This document shows, one piece after another, positions 28,004 to 37,251 of a stretch of DNA of 64,000 nt; position 1 is the stretch's first letter; every line of letters starts with the position of its first letter. The notes under the pieces were generated by a model. That model had not been told where the DNA came from. It ran no database searches and worked only from the letters and a program-made list of their open reading frames with translations. The DNA comes from an uncultured Paracoccaceae bacterium. Its GTDB lineage: Bacteria; Pseudomonadota; Alphaproteobacteria; Rhodobacterales; Rhodobacteraceae. Position numbers and translations under genes: made by a program. The DNA lies in assembly GCA_937864535.1 (NCBI GenBank), contig CALMJS010000015.1, positions 124,001 through 188,000 of the forward strand, written 5' to 3'.

Positions 28004-28873
28004 ATGAAACCGATTGCTCTGATCTTTGTCACTGCGTTTCTCTGGGGTCTGCCCGATCCGGCCAGTGCCACATCCGTTCCCGATTGCGAGGCGATTGCCG
28101 CCGAGGCCGGGCAGCGCTACGGTCTGCCCGCGAACCTGTTGCCCGCCATCGCCCGCATGGAGAGCGGCTATTCCCCCGATGGGACTGACCGCCGCGCGTG
28201 GCCCTGGGCGCTGAACCAGGGCGGTGACAATAGTTACCACCTCTCCAAGGAAGAGGCGCTGACCACGCTCACGGCGCTGCTGGACCGTGGGGTGACCAAT
28301 GTCGATATCGGGTGTTTGCAGCTCAATTACCGCTGGCATGGCGGGAATTTCGCGTCGCTTGAACATATGATCACACCCGAGGCGAACGCGGATTACGCAG
28401 CGCAATTCCTGCTGGGGCTCTATCAGCAGTTAGGCAGCTGGCAGGCCGCCACGCAGGCCTACCATTCCCGCACACCCGAATTGGGGCAAGCCTACGAGTC
28501 GCAGGTCGCCGTCATCGCCGCGCAGCTTGGCCAAGGGGGAGCGGGCTCCTATCGCACGGCTGCGGCGCCTGTGGTGCAAACCTTAGGGTTCCTGACACCG
28601 GTGGGGCGGCCCTTGGTCGATATCGGGCAAACCGTCAGCAACTGGATCGAGGGCGCACCGCCGTCCTTGCCTGAAGACGGCTCGACTGGGGTCGCCGCCG
28701 CGTTCAATCCGCCGCCGCCGCCGATGCGCGGATCACCCAAGCCAGATCCGGTCCAGCCGATTGTGGTTCAGATTTCCCAAACAACGCTGTTGCAGGCAGA
28801 TGAGCTCTCGCCCCGATTGCAGCGCGACTGGGCCAAAATTCAGGCGTTCCGACAGGTTCTAGCTTCTCGTTAA
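28004..28873 (+). CDS. sltF: Flagellar lytic transglycosylase SltF
   Basis: The 289-residue protein has a signal peptide (cut after DPASA) and a lytic transglycosylase domain (LPAIARMESGYSPDG with the catalytic Glu, then GCLQLNYRWHG and TQAYHSRTPE). A proline-rich C-terminal tail follows. In R. sphaeroides SltF opens the cell wall for the rod and binds FlgJ, which fits the short flgJ here. The gene has its own sigma-54 promoter and overlaps the convergent downstream gene by 15 bases. Confidence 0.9.
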   Translation: MKPIALIFVTAFLWGLPDPASATSVPDCEAIAAEAGQRYGLPANLLPAIARMESGYSPDGTDRRAWPWALNQGGDNSYHLSKEEALTTLTALLDRGVTNVDIGCLQLNYRWHGGNFASLEHMITPEANADYAAQFLLGLYQQLGSWQAATQAYHSRTPELGQAYESQVAVIAAQLGQGGAGSYRTAAAPVVQTLGFLTPVGRPLVDIGQTVSNWIEGAPPSLPEDGSTGVAAAFNPPPPPMRGSPKPDPVQPIVVQISQTTLLQADELSPRLQRDWAKIQAFRQVLASR

Positions 28874-30310
28874 TGCGAGGTCGTCCAACGCGATATCGAT
28901 GTCGCTGGCGTTTGTTGAACGCGGATGGGGAACAATCTCGATCAGGCGCAGGTCGGTCTGTCCTGTGTTGATCAACTGATAGGTCTGGCCTTGGGAAATC
29001 GACACGACACTCTTGGGCGCAATGATCTGCACCGCGGCGTCGATCATCACTTCGCCGCTGCCAGAGATCACGACCCATGTCGTATCGGCGCCCTGTAGTT
29101 GCCTCTCCGGGAGGGTCGCGCCAACCGGCACATTGATCCATTTCAGGCTCGCGTCCGGAGCCGAGTAAATGGTGTCTGTCTGCCCCGTGGGGATGCCGGT
29201 CATGAGCGGCGTCGTCTTGAGGGCCAGCGACTGCAAAGCAGACGGCACCTGATGCAGGGATTGAAGGTCCGTAACCAAGAGCGCATCGTCGGTTGCGACC
29301 ACGGCAATGGACTCCAGCCCGACAGCGACCACCTCGATTTGCTGGTTGTCGTTGATGACCAAAGACTCGGCACAATTGATCGCGACAGCACGTCCGCTGA
29401 TATGCGATCCGCTGTCGTCCTTTGGCGCGTCCTGCAAAAAATCGTTCCAGGTGGATTTTGATTTCTGCGCGAATTTGCAGGGTACGACATAGCCCTGTTC
29501 GTGCTCGAGGATACTGCGCCGGAAATCCTCTTGGCCGATCTGGTCCAGTGAAACCGCGGGCGTGAAGAGGGCGTCGTTTCTTTGACCCTCGCGAATGGCG
29601 CGACGCACCTGCGCCCGGATCGAGGCCGCGTGTTTGCCATAGGAGGCACGCATGGTCTTGACCGAACAGAGCATGATATCGGCCGCGCAGAGATACCGAT
29701 TGGTGCCGATCATGTGGTCGATCGCGACGGCCTCTGGATCGAACGCCATATGTGCGATCGGCTGCGGCGAGGTCGAGGCCGCATTCCCCTGTGCCATCTC
29801 GATATGGACGAGGTTGGGGCGGATTGGGCTGCTGGCAACGCCGAACATAACGAGGTGGCCGTGTCTCGCCAGAGGCGTTGCCGTCCGTAATGCATGGATC
29901 AGATCGTCAGTGTCATAGGTCCAATGATCGGCGAGGCAAATCAGCATCAACTGCTCGGGATCGAACTGCGCCAGATATTCGACGCCCGCGCAGACCGATA
30001 TCGCTGTGCCTGCAGGGGCCGGGGTCTCGATGATCAGCCCCGCACCCAGTCCGAGTTCGGCCAGTTGCTCTTGGACCGGAGTGCTGTCGGTCGAGGAGGT
30101 CACGAGGATCGGGGCCGCAAGGCCGGCGTCATGGAATGTCTGGGCAAGGGTAGCCAGATGGCTCTTTTGGGTGTCGGTCCGCGCCAGCAGAGTCTCGCAG
30201 CTTCGGCGCGCACGGGGCCACAGGAACCTGTCATCCTGACCGCAAAGGATCAGCGGCAGGATGTCGTGAGATGGCTTGATGTCAGCATCTTTGGGTTGAT
30301 CTTGAGGCAT
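28859..30310 (-). CDS. Degenerate GDP-mannose pyrophosphorylase/phosphomannose isomerase-like protein
   Basis: The 483-residue protein has the layout of bifunctional ManC/AlgA enzymes: nucleotidyltransferase at about 1-290, then a cupin half. The N-terminal LPLILCGQDDRFLWPRARRS aligns with the family loop GGSGTRLWPLSR but has lost the glycines and key Arg. In the cupin half the metal-binding histidines near EHW are replaced (DTTWVVISGSGEVMI). Both activities are therefore doubtful. It is monocistronic and lies between sltF and the fleQ-like gene. A link to flagellin or surface sugar modification is only a guess. Confidence 0.65.
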   Translation of the reverse strand: MPQDQPKDADIKPSHDILPLILCGQDDRFLWPRARRSCETLLARTDTQKSHLATLAQTFHDAGLAAPILVTSSTDSTPVQEQLAELGLGAGLIIETPAPAGTAISVCAGVEYLAQFDPEQLMLICLADHWTYDTDDLIHALRTATPLARHGHLVMFGVASSPIRPNLVHIEMAQGNAASTSPQPIAHMAFDPEAVAIDHMIGTNRYLCAADIMLCSVKTMRASYGKHAASIRAQVRRAIREGQRNDALFTPAVSLDQIGQEDFRRSILEHEQGYVVPCKFAQKSKSTWNDFLQDAPKDDSGSHISGRAVAINCAESLVINDNQQIEVVAVGLESIAVVATDDALLVTDLQSLHQVPSALQSLALKTTPLMTGIPTGQTDTIYSAPDASLKWINVPVGATLPERQLQGADTTWVVISGSGEVMIDAAVQIIAPKSVVSISQGQTYQLINTGQTDLRLIEIVPHPRSTNASDIDIALDDLALTRS

Positions 30311-30659
30311 GACTACAAATCCAAATGTTGTATTGCTGTATCTCCCACGCTCGAGATATAGAGGGGGCCATAAAAATGTCGATAATTCAAAGGCATAGAT
30401 TCGGTGTCCGAATCGAGTCGGCCCTAGGGTCTGGGTTGATCCTGCGCCGGCCTCGCGCTCATAGGTTGTGATCGCTGCTGTTATCTCGATGGCATATTGT
30501 GCATATCCGAAGGAATAAATTTACACCCGTAAATGTCGCAAATGGCGATAATTATGATCCTAGAGGATGGCCTAAAATGCCTTCTGAGAACCCGAAAAAA
30601 CGCGCTTAAACCGTCATAATGAAACTGTAAGCGAAAGTTTAGGTCATAGGTGGTGGGAG
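30311..30659. promoter_or_regulatory. Divergent intergenic region upstream of the fleQ-like gene
   Basis: About 349 relatively A+T-rich bases separate the pyrophosphorylase-like gene from the fleQ-like gene and should hold both promoters. No sigma-54 consensus with correct spacing was found, which suits a master regulator made by another sigma factor. TTAA-N7-TAAT near 30607-30621 faintly resembles a CtrA site but is too weak to call. No coding frame or RNA gene is evident. Confidence 0.35.
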
Positions 30660-31591
30660 ATGGGCATGAACTCGATAGCCTCGTTCAACTTTGATAGCGC
30701 GAAAGCACCCTCCCTTATGGACCGCAAAGTCGCCGATATCATCGTCGGTGAAACGCCGGTCATGCAGCAGGTCAAGTCCAACATCGCGCTGATCGGGCAG
30801 TCCGACGCGCCTGTACTGATCCAGGGCGAAACCGGAACCGGCAAGGAATTGGTGGCCCAGGCCCTGCATGCGGTGTCAGGCCGATCGGGCGAACTGGTGG
30901 CCGTGAACTGCGCTGCGATCCCTGCGGATCTGTTGGAGTCCGAACTGTTCGGTCACGAAAAAGGTGCCTTTACCGGCGCCGAGACCCGCAAGATCGGTCG
31001 TTTTGAACAGGCCCATGGCGGCACCCTGTTTCTCGATGAAATCGGGGATATGCCTGCCACGCTGCAGGCAAAATTGCTGCGCGTTCTGGAAACCCGCAAG
31101 GTGCGGCGCATCGGGGCAGCCCAAGAAACCGAGGTGGATTTCCGGCTGGTGACGGCGACCCACCGCAATCTGACCACCGGCGAGGTCGAATTTCGCGAAG
31201 ATCTGTATTTCCGTGTCGCGGTATTTCAGATTTCGCTGCCCAAGCTGGCCCAGCGGGTCAGTGATATTCCGCTGATTTTGGACCGCATGCTGCGTCAGGC
31301 GCAGGCCAAGGACCCGCGGTTGGTCCTACCGCATTTTGATCAGTCCGCCATTCGCGCGCTCTGCGCCCATCCGAGGCGCAGGGGCTACCGAATGCCGGTG
31401 CGTTCAGAACCATGGCCGTCGAGGCGGATAATCTCGATATGCGTCGGTATCTGCGCGATATCGAAGTGGCCCTGATCGAGGCCGCACTGGATCGCACCGA
31501 AGGCTGTGTATCGCGTGCGGCGGACAATCTGCGCCTGCGCCGGACGACCCTGATTGAAAAGATGAAAAAATACGGGATCAACCGCGAATAA
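30660..31591 (+). pseudogene. fleQ: FleQ-like sigma-54 activator with internal deletion and frameshift
   Basis: The AAA+ core is intact up to about residue 238: Walker A GETGTGKE, the sigma-54 contact GAFTGA and Walker B LFLDEIGD. After CAHP the expected WPGNVREL sensor-2 segment is missing. The + frame then runs on as unrelated residues to a stop at 31475. A complete Fis-type helix-turn-helix (CVSRAADNLRLRRTTLIEKM) is present in another frame and ends at 31591. A deletion of 3n+1 bases near 31371-31375 explains both facts. There is no receiver domain, as in R. sphaeroides FleQ. The start may be 30660 or 30666. Confidence 0.8.
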
Positions 31592-31600
31592 TCCGTTGCT

Positions 31601-31651
31601 CCAAAGCAAATGATCATGGCGGCATCGAACACGGTGCCGCCATTGCTTTGG
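31601..31651. terminator. Long hairpin between the fleQ-like gene and fliD
   Basis: CCAAAGCAA plus TGGCGGCA (31601-31624, with seven bulged bases between them) pair perfectly with TGCCGCCA plus TTGCTTTGG (31635-31651). The hairpin fills the 63-base gap between two convergent genes and ends four bases after the fliD stop. No long T-run is present, so it may end or protect transcripts from both sides. Confidence 0.6.
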
Positions 31652-31654
31652 GCG

Positions 31655-33286
31655 TTAGTCGCTGTTCCAGCTGGCCACGAGGTTTTCCAGATAGGTTCCG
31701 GTGGCCTTGAGCGCGGAAATCGCCTGCTCCATCGCGGCGAACCGTTTGAGATAGCGGGTCTCCAGATCGGCGGCTTTTTCCTCGGCCACCGTCATCAGGG
31801 CGTCCTGCTCTTCCATCAGGTTGGTAAAGTAGAGCTCGCGCTTGTCCAGCGTGCCATTGGTCTGCAGAGCGTCATTCAGTGCCAGCCGCAGGGTCGATAC
31901 CATACTGCGGCCATAGCTGACGCTGCCGCTGACGGCCGAGGTGCCCGTGCTGATCACCGCGCCTGCCATATCGCCGCTGATCGCGACAAACCGCATTTTG
32001 TTGCCGTCCAGGACGGTTGCGAACAGGGACGAGTTGCCCAGAGTGGCGGTCCCGGCAACAGGATCAAAGCTGAAATCGTAGCTGCCGGATTTGGTGCTGT
32101 TGTTGGCTTTGCCGGTGACTGTCAGATCGGACGATCCCGACCTGAAGGTATCGGAAAAGACCTGATCGAAGGCCTCTGGGTCCTTTTCAAAGGACCGCTC
32201 GAACAGGGCCTTGTTCAGGTAGATGCTGCCATCGCGAGAGGTCGCGATCCCGAGATCGGACAGGTGGATCGGTTTGTCGCGATGGCCGGTGAGCGGCTGT
32301 TTCAGGATAGAGGTGAACTGATCCAGCAATTGACGCGCTGTACGGTCCCCATAGAGATCGCCCGCGTCGCTGTCTTCGGTGCCATAGGCGATCATGCCCC
32401 GCAGGGTCGACAGGGTCGTATTGACCTGACTGACAAAGGTGTCCAGCACCTCAAGCGCCAGATCGGCATCGCGTGACACGGACACGGCGGTGGCATATTC
32501 CGTCGTGCCGTTCAGTGTCAGCGTCAGCCCGTCGATGACGTCATCGATCACATTGGTCGGACGAAACACGGTCACCCCGTCAACGGTCAGCATCGCATCG
32601 GTGGCGGCCTGCACCTGAACCGTCGCATTGGTGGCGGTGTTGTCAAACGTAGTCATCAACCCCGTCGCGGCGGGATCGACGCTCATGCGCAGGGCGCGGC
32701 CGGCTCCCTCTTCGCTGACCACACCCAGCGTATAGGTGCCGTCCCCGCGGTCCAGAACCCGCGCCGTCACGCCGTCCAGTGACGACAGCGCCTCGGCCAG
32801 TTCCTGTAGCGTTGCGCCCGCGCCGATGGTGATCGAACTGCCGGGGTAATTCGGGTTCGCGGCAAAATTCGTGTCATCGGTCCAAACGCCGAATTCGATC
32901 GTCAGATCGCCGGTGCCGATGACGTCCTCCGGGCTGGTAAAGCCGGTGAATTCCAACACCTGACGTTTGGCGATTTCGATGACATCGACCGAACTCGTCG
33001 TTTCGGAGACAGCCGCCCGGTCGCTGACAGTGACAGTCACGGCGCTGCTGCCCGATTGCGCGGCCAGAACCGATGTGCCTTCCAGATACCCCAGCGCGCC
33101 CTCGAAATCCTCAAAGGCGGCGCGCAATTTGCCATAAGCCGAGATCGCGACCTCGGCTTCGGCCTTGCGACGGTTCGCGGCAGCGATTTTTGGCGCGGAC
33201 TCGGCCTGCGCGATGCTGCTGGCCAGTTCGGTCAGATTCAGACCAGAGCCGTTTTTGTTCAGGGTGCTGATGTAGTCGACTGCCAT
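31655..33286 (-). CDS. fliD: Flagellar filament cap protein FliD (HAP2)
   Basis: The 543-residue protein has the FliD N-terminal region (LNLTELASSIAQAESAPKIA, then AISAYGKLRAAFEDFE) and the C-terminal FliD domain with a final coiled helix (EEKAADLETRYLKRFAAMEQ). It caps the filament and folds flagellin as it emerges. It lies 12 bases after motB in what looks like a motA-motB-fliD operon, an uncommon partner for the stator genes. Confidence 0.93.
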   Translation of the reverse strand: MAVDYISTLNKNGSGLNLTELASSIAQAESAPKIAAANRRKAEAEVAISAYGKLRAAFEDFEGALGYLEGTSVLAAQSGSSAVTVTVSDRAAVSETTSSVDVIEIAKRQVLEFTGFTSPEDVIGTGDLTIEFGVWTDDTNFAANPNYPGSSITIGAGATLQELAEALSSLDGVTARVLDRGDGTYTLGVVSEEGAGRALRMSVDPAATGLMTTFDNTATNATVQVQAATDAMLTVDGVTVFRPTNVIDDVIDGLTLTLNGTTEYATAVSVSRDADLALEVLDTFVSQVNTTLSTLRGMIAYGTEDSDAGDLYGDRTARQLLDQFTSILKQPLTGHRDKPIHLSDLGIATSRDGSIYLNKALFERSFEKDPEAFDQVFSDTFRSGSSDLTVTGKANNSTKSGSYDFSFDPVAGTATLGNSSLFATVLDGNKMRFVAISGDMAGAVISTGTSAVSGSVSYGRSMVSTLRLALNDALQTNGTLDKRELYFTNLMEEQDALMTVAEEKAADLETRYLKRFAAMEQAISALKATGTYLENLVASWNSD

Positions 33287-33298
33287 GATGGTGATCCT

Positions 33299-34468
33299 TT
33301 AGAAGTCGATCTCGATTTCGATACGCCGGTTCTGCTCGCGGCCCTCGGCGGTCGCGTTATCCGCTATGGGTTCGCTTTCGCCCTTGGAGGTGGCGGTCAT
33401 CCGCGATGGGTCGATCAATCCGGTCGCCCCCAATTCGCGGACCACCGCCGAGGCGCGGCCTGCGGCCAGCCCCCAGTTGTCGGTGAATTGTCCGCCTGAC
33501 AATGGAACGTTGTCGGTGTGGCCTGTCACGGTGATGGTGCCCTCGCTGCCCGCCGAAGCCAGTGCAAGTCCGGCCATGATTTCCCGCGCAGCGCCAGTCA
33601 GATCGGCTGACCCGGACCCAAAGGCCCCGCCAGAGCCGACGGTGACGAAAACCTTGCCGTCGCGGCGTTCGATTTCGACCAGACCCTGATCGATCTGCTG
33701 TTGCAGGACGACCTCCAGCTTGGCCTCTGCCAGCCCGGCGCGGCGCTCTGCAGCGGCAGCATCGCCAGACCCCTCGCCTTCGGCGGCACCGGTGTCGGGG
33801 GCTTCGGTTTGACCGCCGCCGCCCATGGCATCCGCCATATCGCCCAAGCTCTCGGTCAGGCCGGACAGTTTGACATCCTCGCCGGTCGCGCCGGCCGTTT
33901 CCATGGCGTCCGCGACCTGCTGCAATTGCTCGGCCAGCTTCTCCATGGTCTGATCGGAACTGCCTTCGGGGAATTGCACCTCGATCTGGTCGCCGTCCAC
34001 TTTGACGTCGACGCCGGTTCCTTCCAGCTCCTGCTTCATCTTGTCAGCCATTTCCTGTTTCTTGGGATCTGGCTGGGTTTCATCCTCGGTCGTGTCCTTG
34101 GGTTCCGTGGTATCGACGTCCTCCAGATCGCGGTTGGTCGTTTGCTGGGTCATCTCTTGGGTGACCGAGGGCGACGGCGACGGAGAAAAGCTCTGTTCGA
34201 TGACGGTCGTGCCCTCGGGCATTTCCATCACCGGCACCAGACGCTGCACGCCAAAGGCCTCTCGCAGAGAGCCGGCGATCATTTTAAAGCGCGGCTGGTT
34301 GAATTCGGCAAATGACAGGATGAGAACGAAGAACGCCATCAGCAGCGTCGCCATGTCGGCAAAGGTCGCCATCCACGCGGGCGCACCGACAGGCGGGCAC
34401 TTTGGGCAATCCTGGTTGTCTTCTTCCTCGGGCGGAGGAGGGGGCGGAACGACCTTGAGCTTTGCCAT
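33299..34468 (-). CDS. motB: Stator protein MotB (PomB-like)
   Basis: The 389-residue protein has one membrane helix with the ion-binding Asp38 in WMATFADMATLLMAFFVLIL, a long acidic linker, and an OmpA-type peptidoglycan-binding domain (TVTGHTDNVPLSGG, NWGLAAGRASAVV). The N-terminal CPKCPPVGAPAWM and the following SFAEFNQPRFKMIAGS recall PomB of marine gammaproteobacteria more than enteric MotB. It anchors the stator to the cell wall. It starts four bases after motA. Confidence 0.93.
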   Translation of the reverse strand: MAKLKVVPPPPPPEEEDNQDCPKCPPVGAPAWMATFADMATLLMAFFVLILSFAEFNQPRFKMIAGSLREAFGVQRLVPVMEMPEGTTVIEQSFSPSPSPSVTQEMTQQTTNRDLEDVDTTEPKDTTEDETQPDPKKQEMADKMKQELEGTGVDVKVDGDQIEVQFPEGSSDQTMEKLAEQLQQVADAMETAGATGEDVKLSGLTESLGDMADAMGGGGQTEAPDTGAAEGEGSGDAAAAERRAGLAEAKLEVVLQQQIDQGLVEIERRDGKVFVTVGSGGAFGSGSADLTGAAREIMAGLALASAGSEGTITVTGHTDNVPLSGGQFTDNWGLAAGRASAVVRELGATGLIDPSRMTATSKGESEPIADNATAEGREQNRRIEIEIDF

Positions 34469-34471
34469 GGG

Positions 34472-35236
34472 TTATGCCGCCTCGGCCATCTTGGCCTGTT
34501 CTTTCGGGCTCAGTGCTGCCGAGAGCTGATCCTGGATATTGCGGCCACTTTCGCCCTTGGCGATGCCGCGCAGCCCTTCGATGACCAATTCGCGATAGAC
34601 AACCTCGTCCGCCGAATAGCCTTCGAGTTTGGCGAGCATCGGCATGAACATCACGTTGGCCATGAACGCCCCGTAGAGCGTCGTCAGCAGCGCCACGGCC
34701 ATTGCGGGGCCGATCGCTTTAGGGTCAGACATGTTCCCCAGCATGAGCACCAGACCGATCAGGGTCCCGATCATGCCCATGGCGGGGCCGATATCGATCC
34801 ATGCCTTGATCGCCCCGTGGTTCCCGGCATGGCGCCGCTTCATCGCCTCGATCTCTTGCTTGAGCTGCTTGACCAGCTTGGCCTCGTCGGCGCCGTCGAC
34901 CAGCATTTGCAAGCCTTTTTCAAAGAACTTGTCGGTGACCGTCTGACCTTCGAGGGCCATCATCCCGTCCTTGCGGGCGAGGTTGGACAGTTCGACCATC
35001 TTTTCGATCAGTGCTTCGGTTTTGAAGACCGAGGGTTTGAACGCCTTGGCCATCGCGCCAAAGCTGGCGAGAAAGGTTCCCATCGGGTTCAGATACATGA
35101 CCGCAAAGAACGACCCGCCGAACACAATCAGGATCGAGGGCACGTCGATAAACGGCCCGACTCCGCCGCCGGCGACCATCGAACCGACGATCATGCCGAC
35201 CGCGCCGATAAATCCGATCAGTGATGCGATATCCAT
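34472..35236 (-). CDS. motA: Stator protein MotA (PomA-like)
   Basis: The 254-residue protein has four membrane helices. The third and fourth helices (PAMGMIGTLIGLVLMLGNM, DPKAIGPAMAVALLTTLYGA) are almost the PomA consensus. The cytoplasmic loop has the charged residues that push on FliG. With MotB it forms the ion-driven stator. Whether it uses protons or sodium cannot be read from the sequence; the R. sphaeroides relative uses protons. A sigma-54 promoter lies upstream. Confidence 0.95.
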   Translation of the reverse strand: MDIASLIGFIGAVGMIVGSMVAGGGVGPFIDVPSILIVFGGSFFAVMYLNPMGTFLASFGAMAKAFKPSVFKTEALIEKMVELSNLARKDGMMALEGQTVTDKFFEKGLQMLVDGADEAKLVKQLKQEIEAMKRRHAGNHGAIKAWIDIGPAMGMIGTLIGLVLMLGNMSDPKAIGPAMAVALLTTLYGAFMANVMFMPMLAKLEGYSADEVVYRELVIEGLRGIAKGESGRNIQDQLSAALSPKEQAKMAEAA

Positions 35237-35282
35237 AACAGGCTCCGTGTTAGGCGTCTGCGAACCCTAACGGCAGCCCCGC

Positions 35283-35298
35283 TGCAAATTTCAGTCCA
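35283..35298 (-). promoter_or_regulatory. Probable sigma-54 promoter of motA-motB-fliD
   Basis: On the - strand TGGACT-N5-TTGCA keeps GG and GC ten bases apart and a perfect -12 box, but the -24 box differs from CAC. It lies 46 bases before the motA start. Confidence 0.6.
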
Positions 35299-35406
35299 AG
35301 CGCCCAAACGTATCTACGGATCGTGAACTTATCGCGCCTCGCCTACGCGCGTGCGTATTCGGAAGAGCAAGAAAATAAGGGAAAAACGGGAATCTTTTCG
35401 ATCTCG

Positions 35407-35433
35407 CTAAACATTTTTCTGAGAGGCCGTTGA
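35407..35433 (+). promoter_or_regulatory. Probable sigma-28 (FliA) promoter of flagellin
   Basis: CTAAA followed by 14 bases and GCCGTTGA approximates the FliA consensus TAAA-N15-GCCGATAA. It lies about 60 bases before the flagellin start. Flagellin genes are usually FliA-dependent, and no sigma-54 match of quality lies here on the + strand. The sigma-28 gene itself is not in the window. Confidence 0.6.
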
Positions 35434-35492
35434 GGATTGCAAGCGCCACGACGGCGCGTTCAGATCAAACCGCCAACCCCCAGGAGGCACCA

Positions 35493-37064
35493 ATGACCAC
35501 TATTAACACCAACATCGGCGCCCTTAACGCTCAGGCCAACATGTCCCGCGTTAATGACGAATTCAACACCGCGATGACCCGCCTGTCGACCGGTCTGCGC
35601 GTCAACGCCGCCAAGGACGATGCCGCCGGTATGGCGATCGGTGAAAAGATGACCGCACAGGTCATGGGTCTGAACCAGGCGATCCGTAACGCCTCGGACG
35701 GCAAGAATCTGGTGGACACCACCGAAGGTGCGCACGTCGAAGTTTCGAACATGCTGCAGCGTCTGCGCGAACTCGCTGTCCAGTCTGCGAACGACACCAA
35801 CACCGCCTCGGATCGTGGCTCGCTGATGTCGGAAGCCAAGCAGCTGATCTCGGAAGTCAACCGCGTTGCCGAAACCACCACCTTCAACGGCATGAACATT
35901 CTGGACGGCACCTTCAAGGGCAAGCAGTTGCAGATCGGCGCCGACAGCGGCACCACGATGGAAATCAACGTCGACAGCGCCAAGGCCACCGACATTGGTG
36001 CCCACACCGTGACGACCGAAGCCGACATTGCCGACTTTGACTCGGAAACCATCACCATCTCTGGTCACGCCGGTTCGGAAAACGTGACGACCGCTGCCGG
36101 TGACTCGGCCAAGGAAATCGCTGCCCGCATCAACGAAGTGACCGCCTCGACCGGCGTTTCGGCGAGCGCCTCGACCAGGGCCGTTCTGGAAGGCCCGCAG
36201 GCCTCTTCGGCTGATGTCGCCTCGACCGTCCAGTTCTCGATCAACGGTGTGTCGACCAAGGCGGTTGCCGTTCCGGCCACTGATCCGAACGGTGGCGAAC
36301 GCCTCGCCTCGCTGCGTGACGCGATCAACGACATTTCGTCCCAGACCGGCGTTACCGCTACGATCAACGACGATGGCAACATCGAGCTGACCGACACCGA
36401 TGGCGACGACATCGCGATCACCAACTTCTCGTCTTCGGCAGCTTCGTCGTCGATGACCATCACCACCGGCGACGGTGCAGCCACTGACGACCTCGACTCC
36501 TCGACCACCTCGGTCACGATGAAGGGTCAGGTAGAAATGTCCTCGACCAAGACCTTCTCGGTCGCAACCGACTTTGACACTTCGTCTGTGACGGCTGCAT
36601 CTACCAGTGCTCTGGCTGCGTTCACCGCCGGTTCGGGCGACACCTCGATGTTCGACGTTGATGATACCGCCGGTGCGCAGGCTGCCGAAGCTGCTGGCAC
36701 CGCCTCGGCAACGGGTACGATCTCGACCAACAACGCGTCGTCGCTGGACGCTGTGTCGGACATCGACCTGACCACGGCAGAAGGTGCGAACGCCGCGATC
36801 AAGGTGATCGACTCCGCTCTGTCCAAGATCTCGGATACCCGCGCTGACCTCGGTGCTGTGTCCAACCGTCTTGACTCGGTCGTGTCGAACCTGACCAACA
36901 TTTCGACCTCGGTTCAGGCCGCCAAGTCGCAGGTGATGGACGCTGACTTTGCTCAGGAATCGACCAACCTCGCACGTGGCCAGATCCTGTCGCAGGCCGC
37001 AACTGCGATGCTGGCTCAGGCGAACTCGTCCAAGCAGGGCGTGCTGCAGCTGCTCCGCGGCTAA
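35493..37064 (+). CDS. fliC: Flagellin FliC
   Basis: The 523-residue flagellin begins [20 protein letters not shown] and has the D0/D1 helices at both ends ([40 protein letters not shown]). The middle is rich in Thr, Ser, Asp and Ala and forms the surface domain. AGGAGG lies just upstream of the ATG. It is a single gene with its own promoter and terminator. Codon use looks more biased than in its neighbours, as expected for a highly expressed gene. Confidence 0.97.
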   Translation: MTTINTNIGALNAQANMSRVNDEFNTAMTRLSTGLRVNAAKDDAAGMAIGEKMTAQVMGLNQAIRNASDGKNLVDTTEGAHVEVSNMLQRLRELAVQSANDTNTASDRGSLMSEAKQLISEVNRVAETTTFNGMNILDGTFKGKQLQIGADSGTTMEINVDSAKATDIGAHTVTTEADIADFDSETITISGHAGSENVTTAAGDSAKEIAARINEVTASTGVSASASTRAVLEGPQASSADVASTVQFSINGVSTKAVAVPATDPNGGERLASLRDAINDISSQTGVTATINDDGNIELTDTDGDDIAITNFSSSAASSSMTITTGDGAATDDLDSSTTSVTMKGQVEMSSTKTFSVATDFDTSSVTAASTSALAAFTAGSGDTSMFDVDDTAGAQAAEAAGTASATGTISTNNASSLDAVSDIDLTTAEGANAAIKVIDSALSKISDTRADLGAVSNRLDSVVSNLTNISTSVQAAKSQVMDADFAQESTNLARGQILSQAATAMLAQANSSKQGVLQLLRG

Positions 37065-37091
37065 CGTCGAGAAACCGACATTATCCAAAAG

Positions 37092-37130
37092 TATCCCCGC
37101 CACTCCTTTTGGCGGGGATATTTTGTTTTA
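37092..37130 (+). terminator. Intrinsic terminator of flagellin
   Basis: TATCCCCGCC and GGCGGGGATA pair perfectly around a nine-base loop, followed by TTTTGTTTT. It starts 28 bases after the flagellin stop and is the strongest terminator in the window. Confidence 0.93.
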
Positions 37131-37251
37131 AAACGATATTTTTGCCGTACGCCTCTTTTCTGACACGAGGATTCCGACAGTTTAGGCCTGTCAAATAGAA
37201 AATTTCACAGAATCGGCGCGGTGGGACAATTTCGGTCCAAGGAGACCCGCC

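Noticed and set aside
30607-30621. CtrA-like TTAA-N7-TAAT near the fleQ-like gene
   Set aside because: Only partial match to TTAA-N7-TTAAC in an A+T-rich stretch; chance is likely.
35271-35286. Possible + strand sigma-54 site CGGCAG-N5-CTGCA upstream of flagellin
   Set aside because: Spacing is right but both boxes deviate, and the site is more than 200 bases from the ATG; the FliA-like site is a better candidate.
35460-37103. 547-residue ORF on the - strand opposite flagellin
   Set aside because: Arises from the biased codon use of the flagellin gene; no homology pattern.
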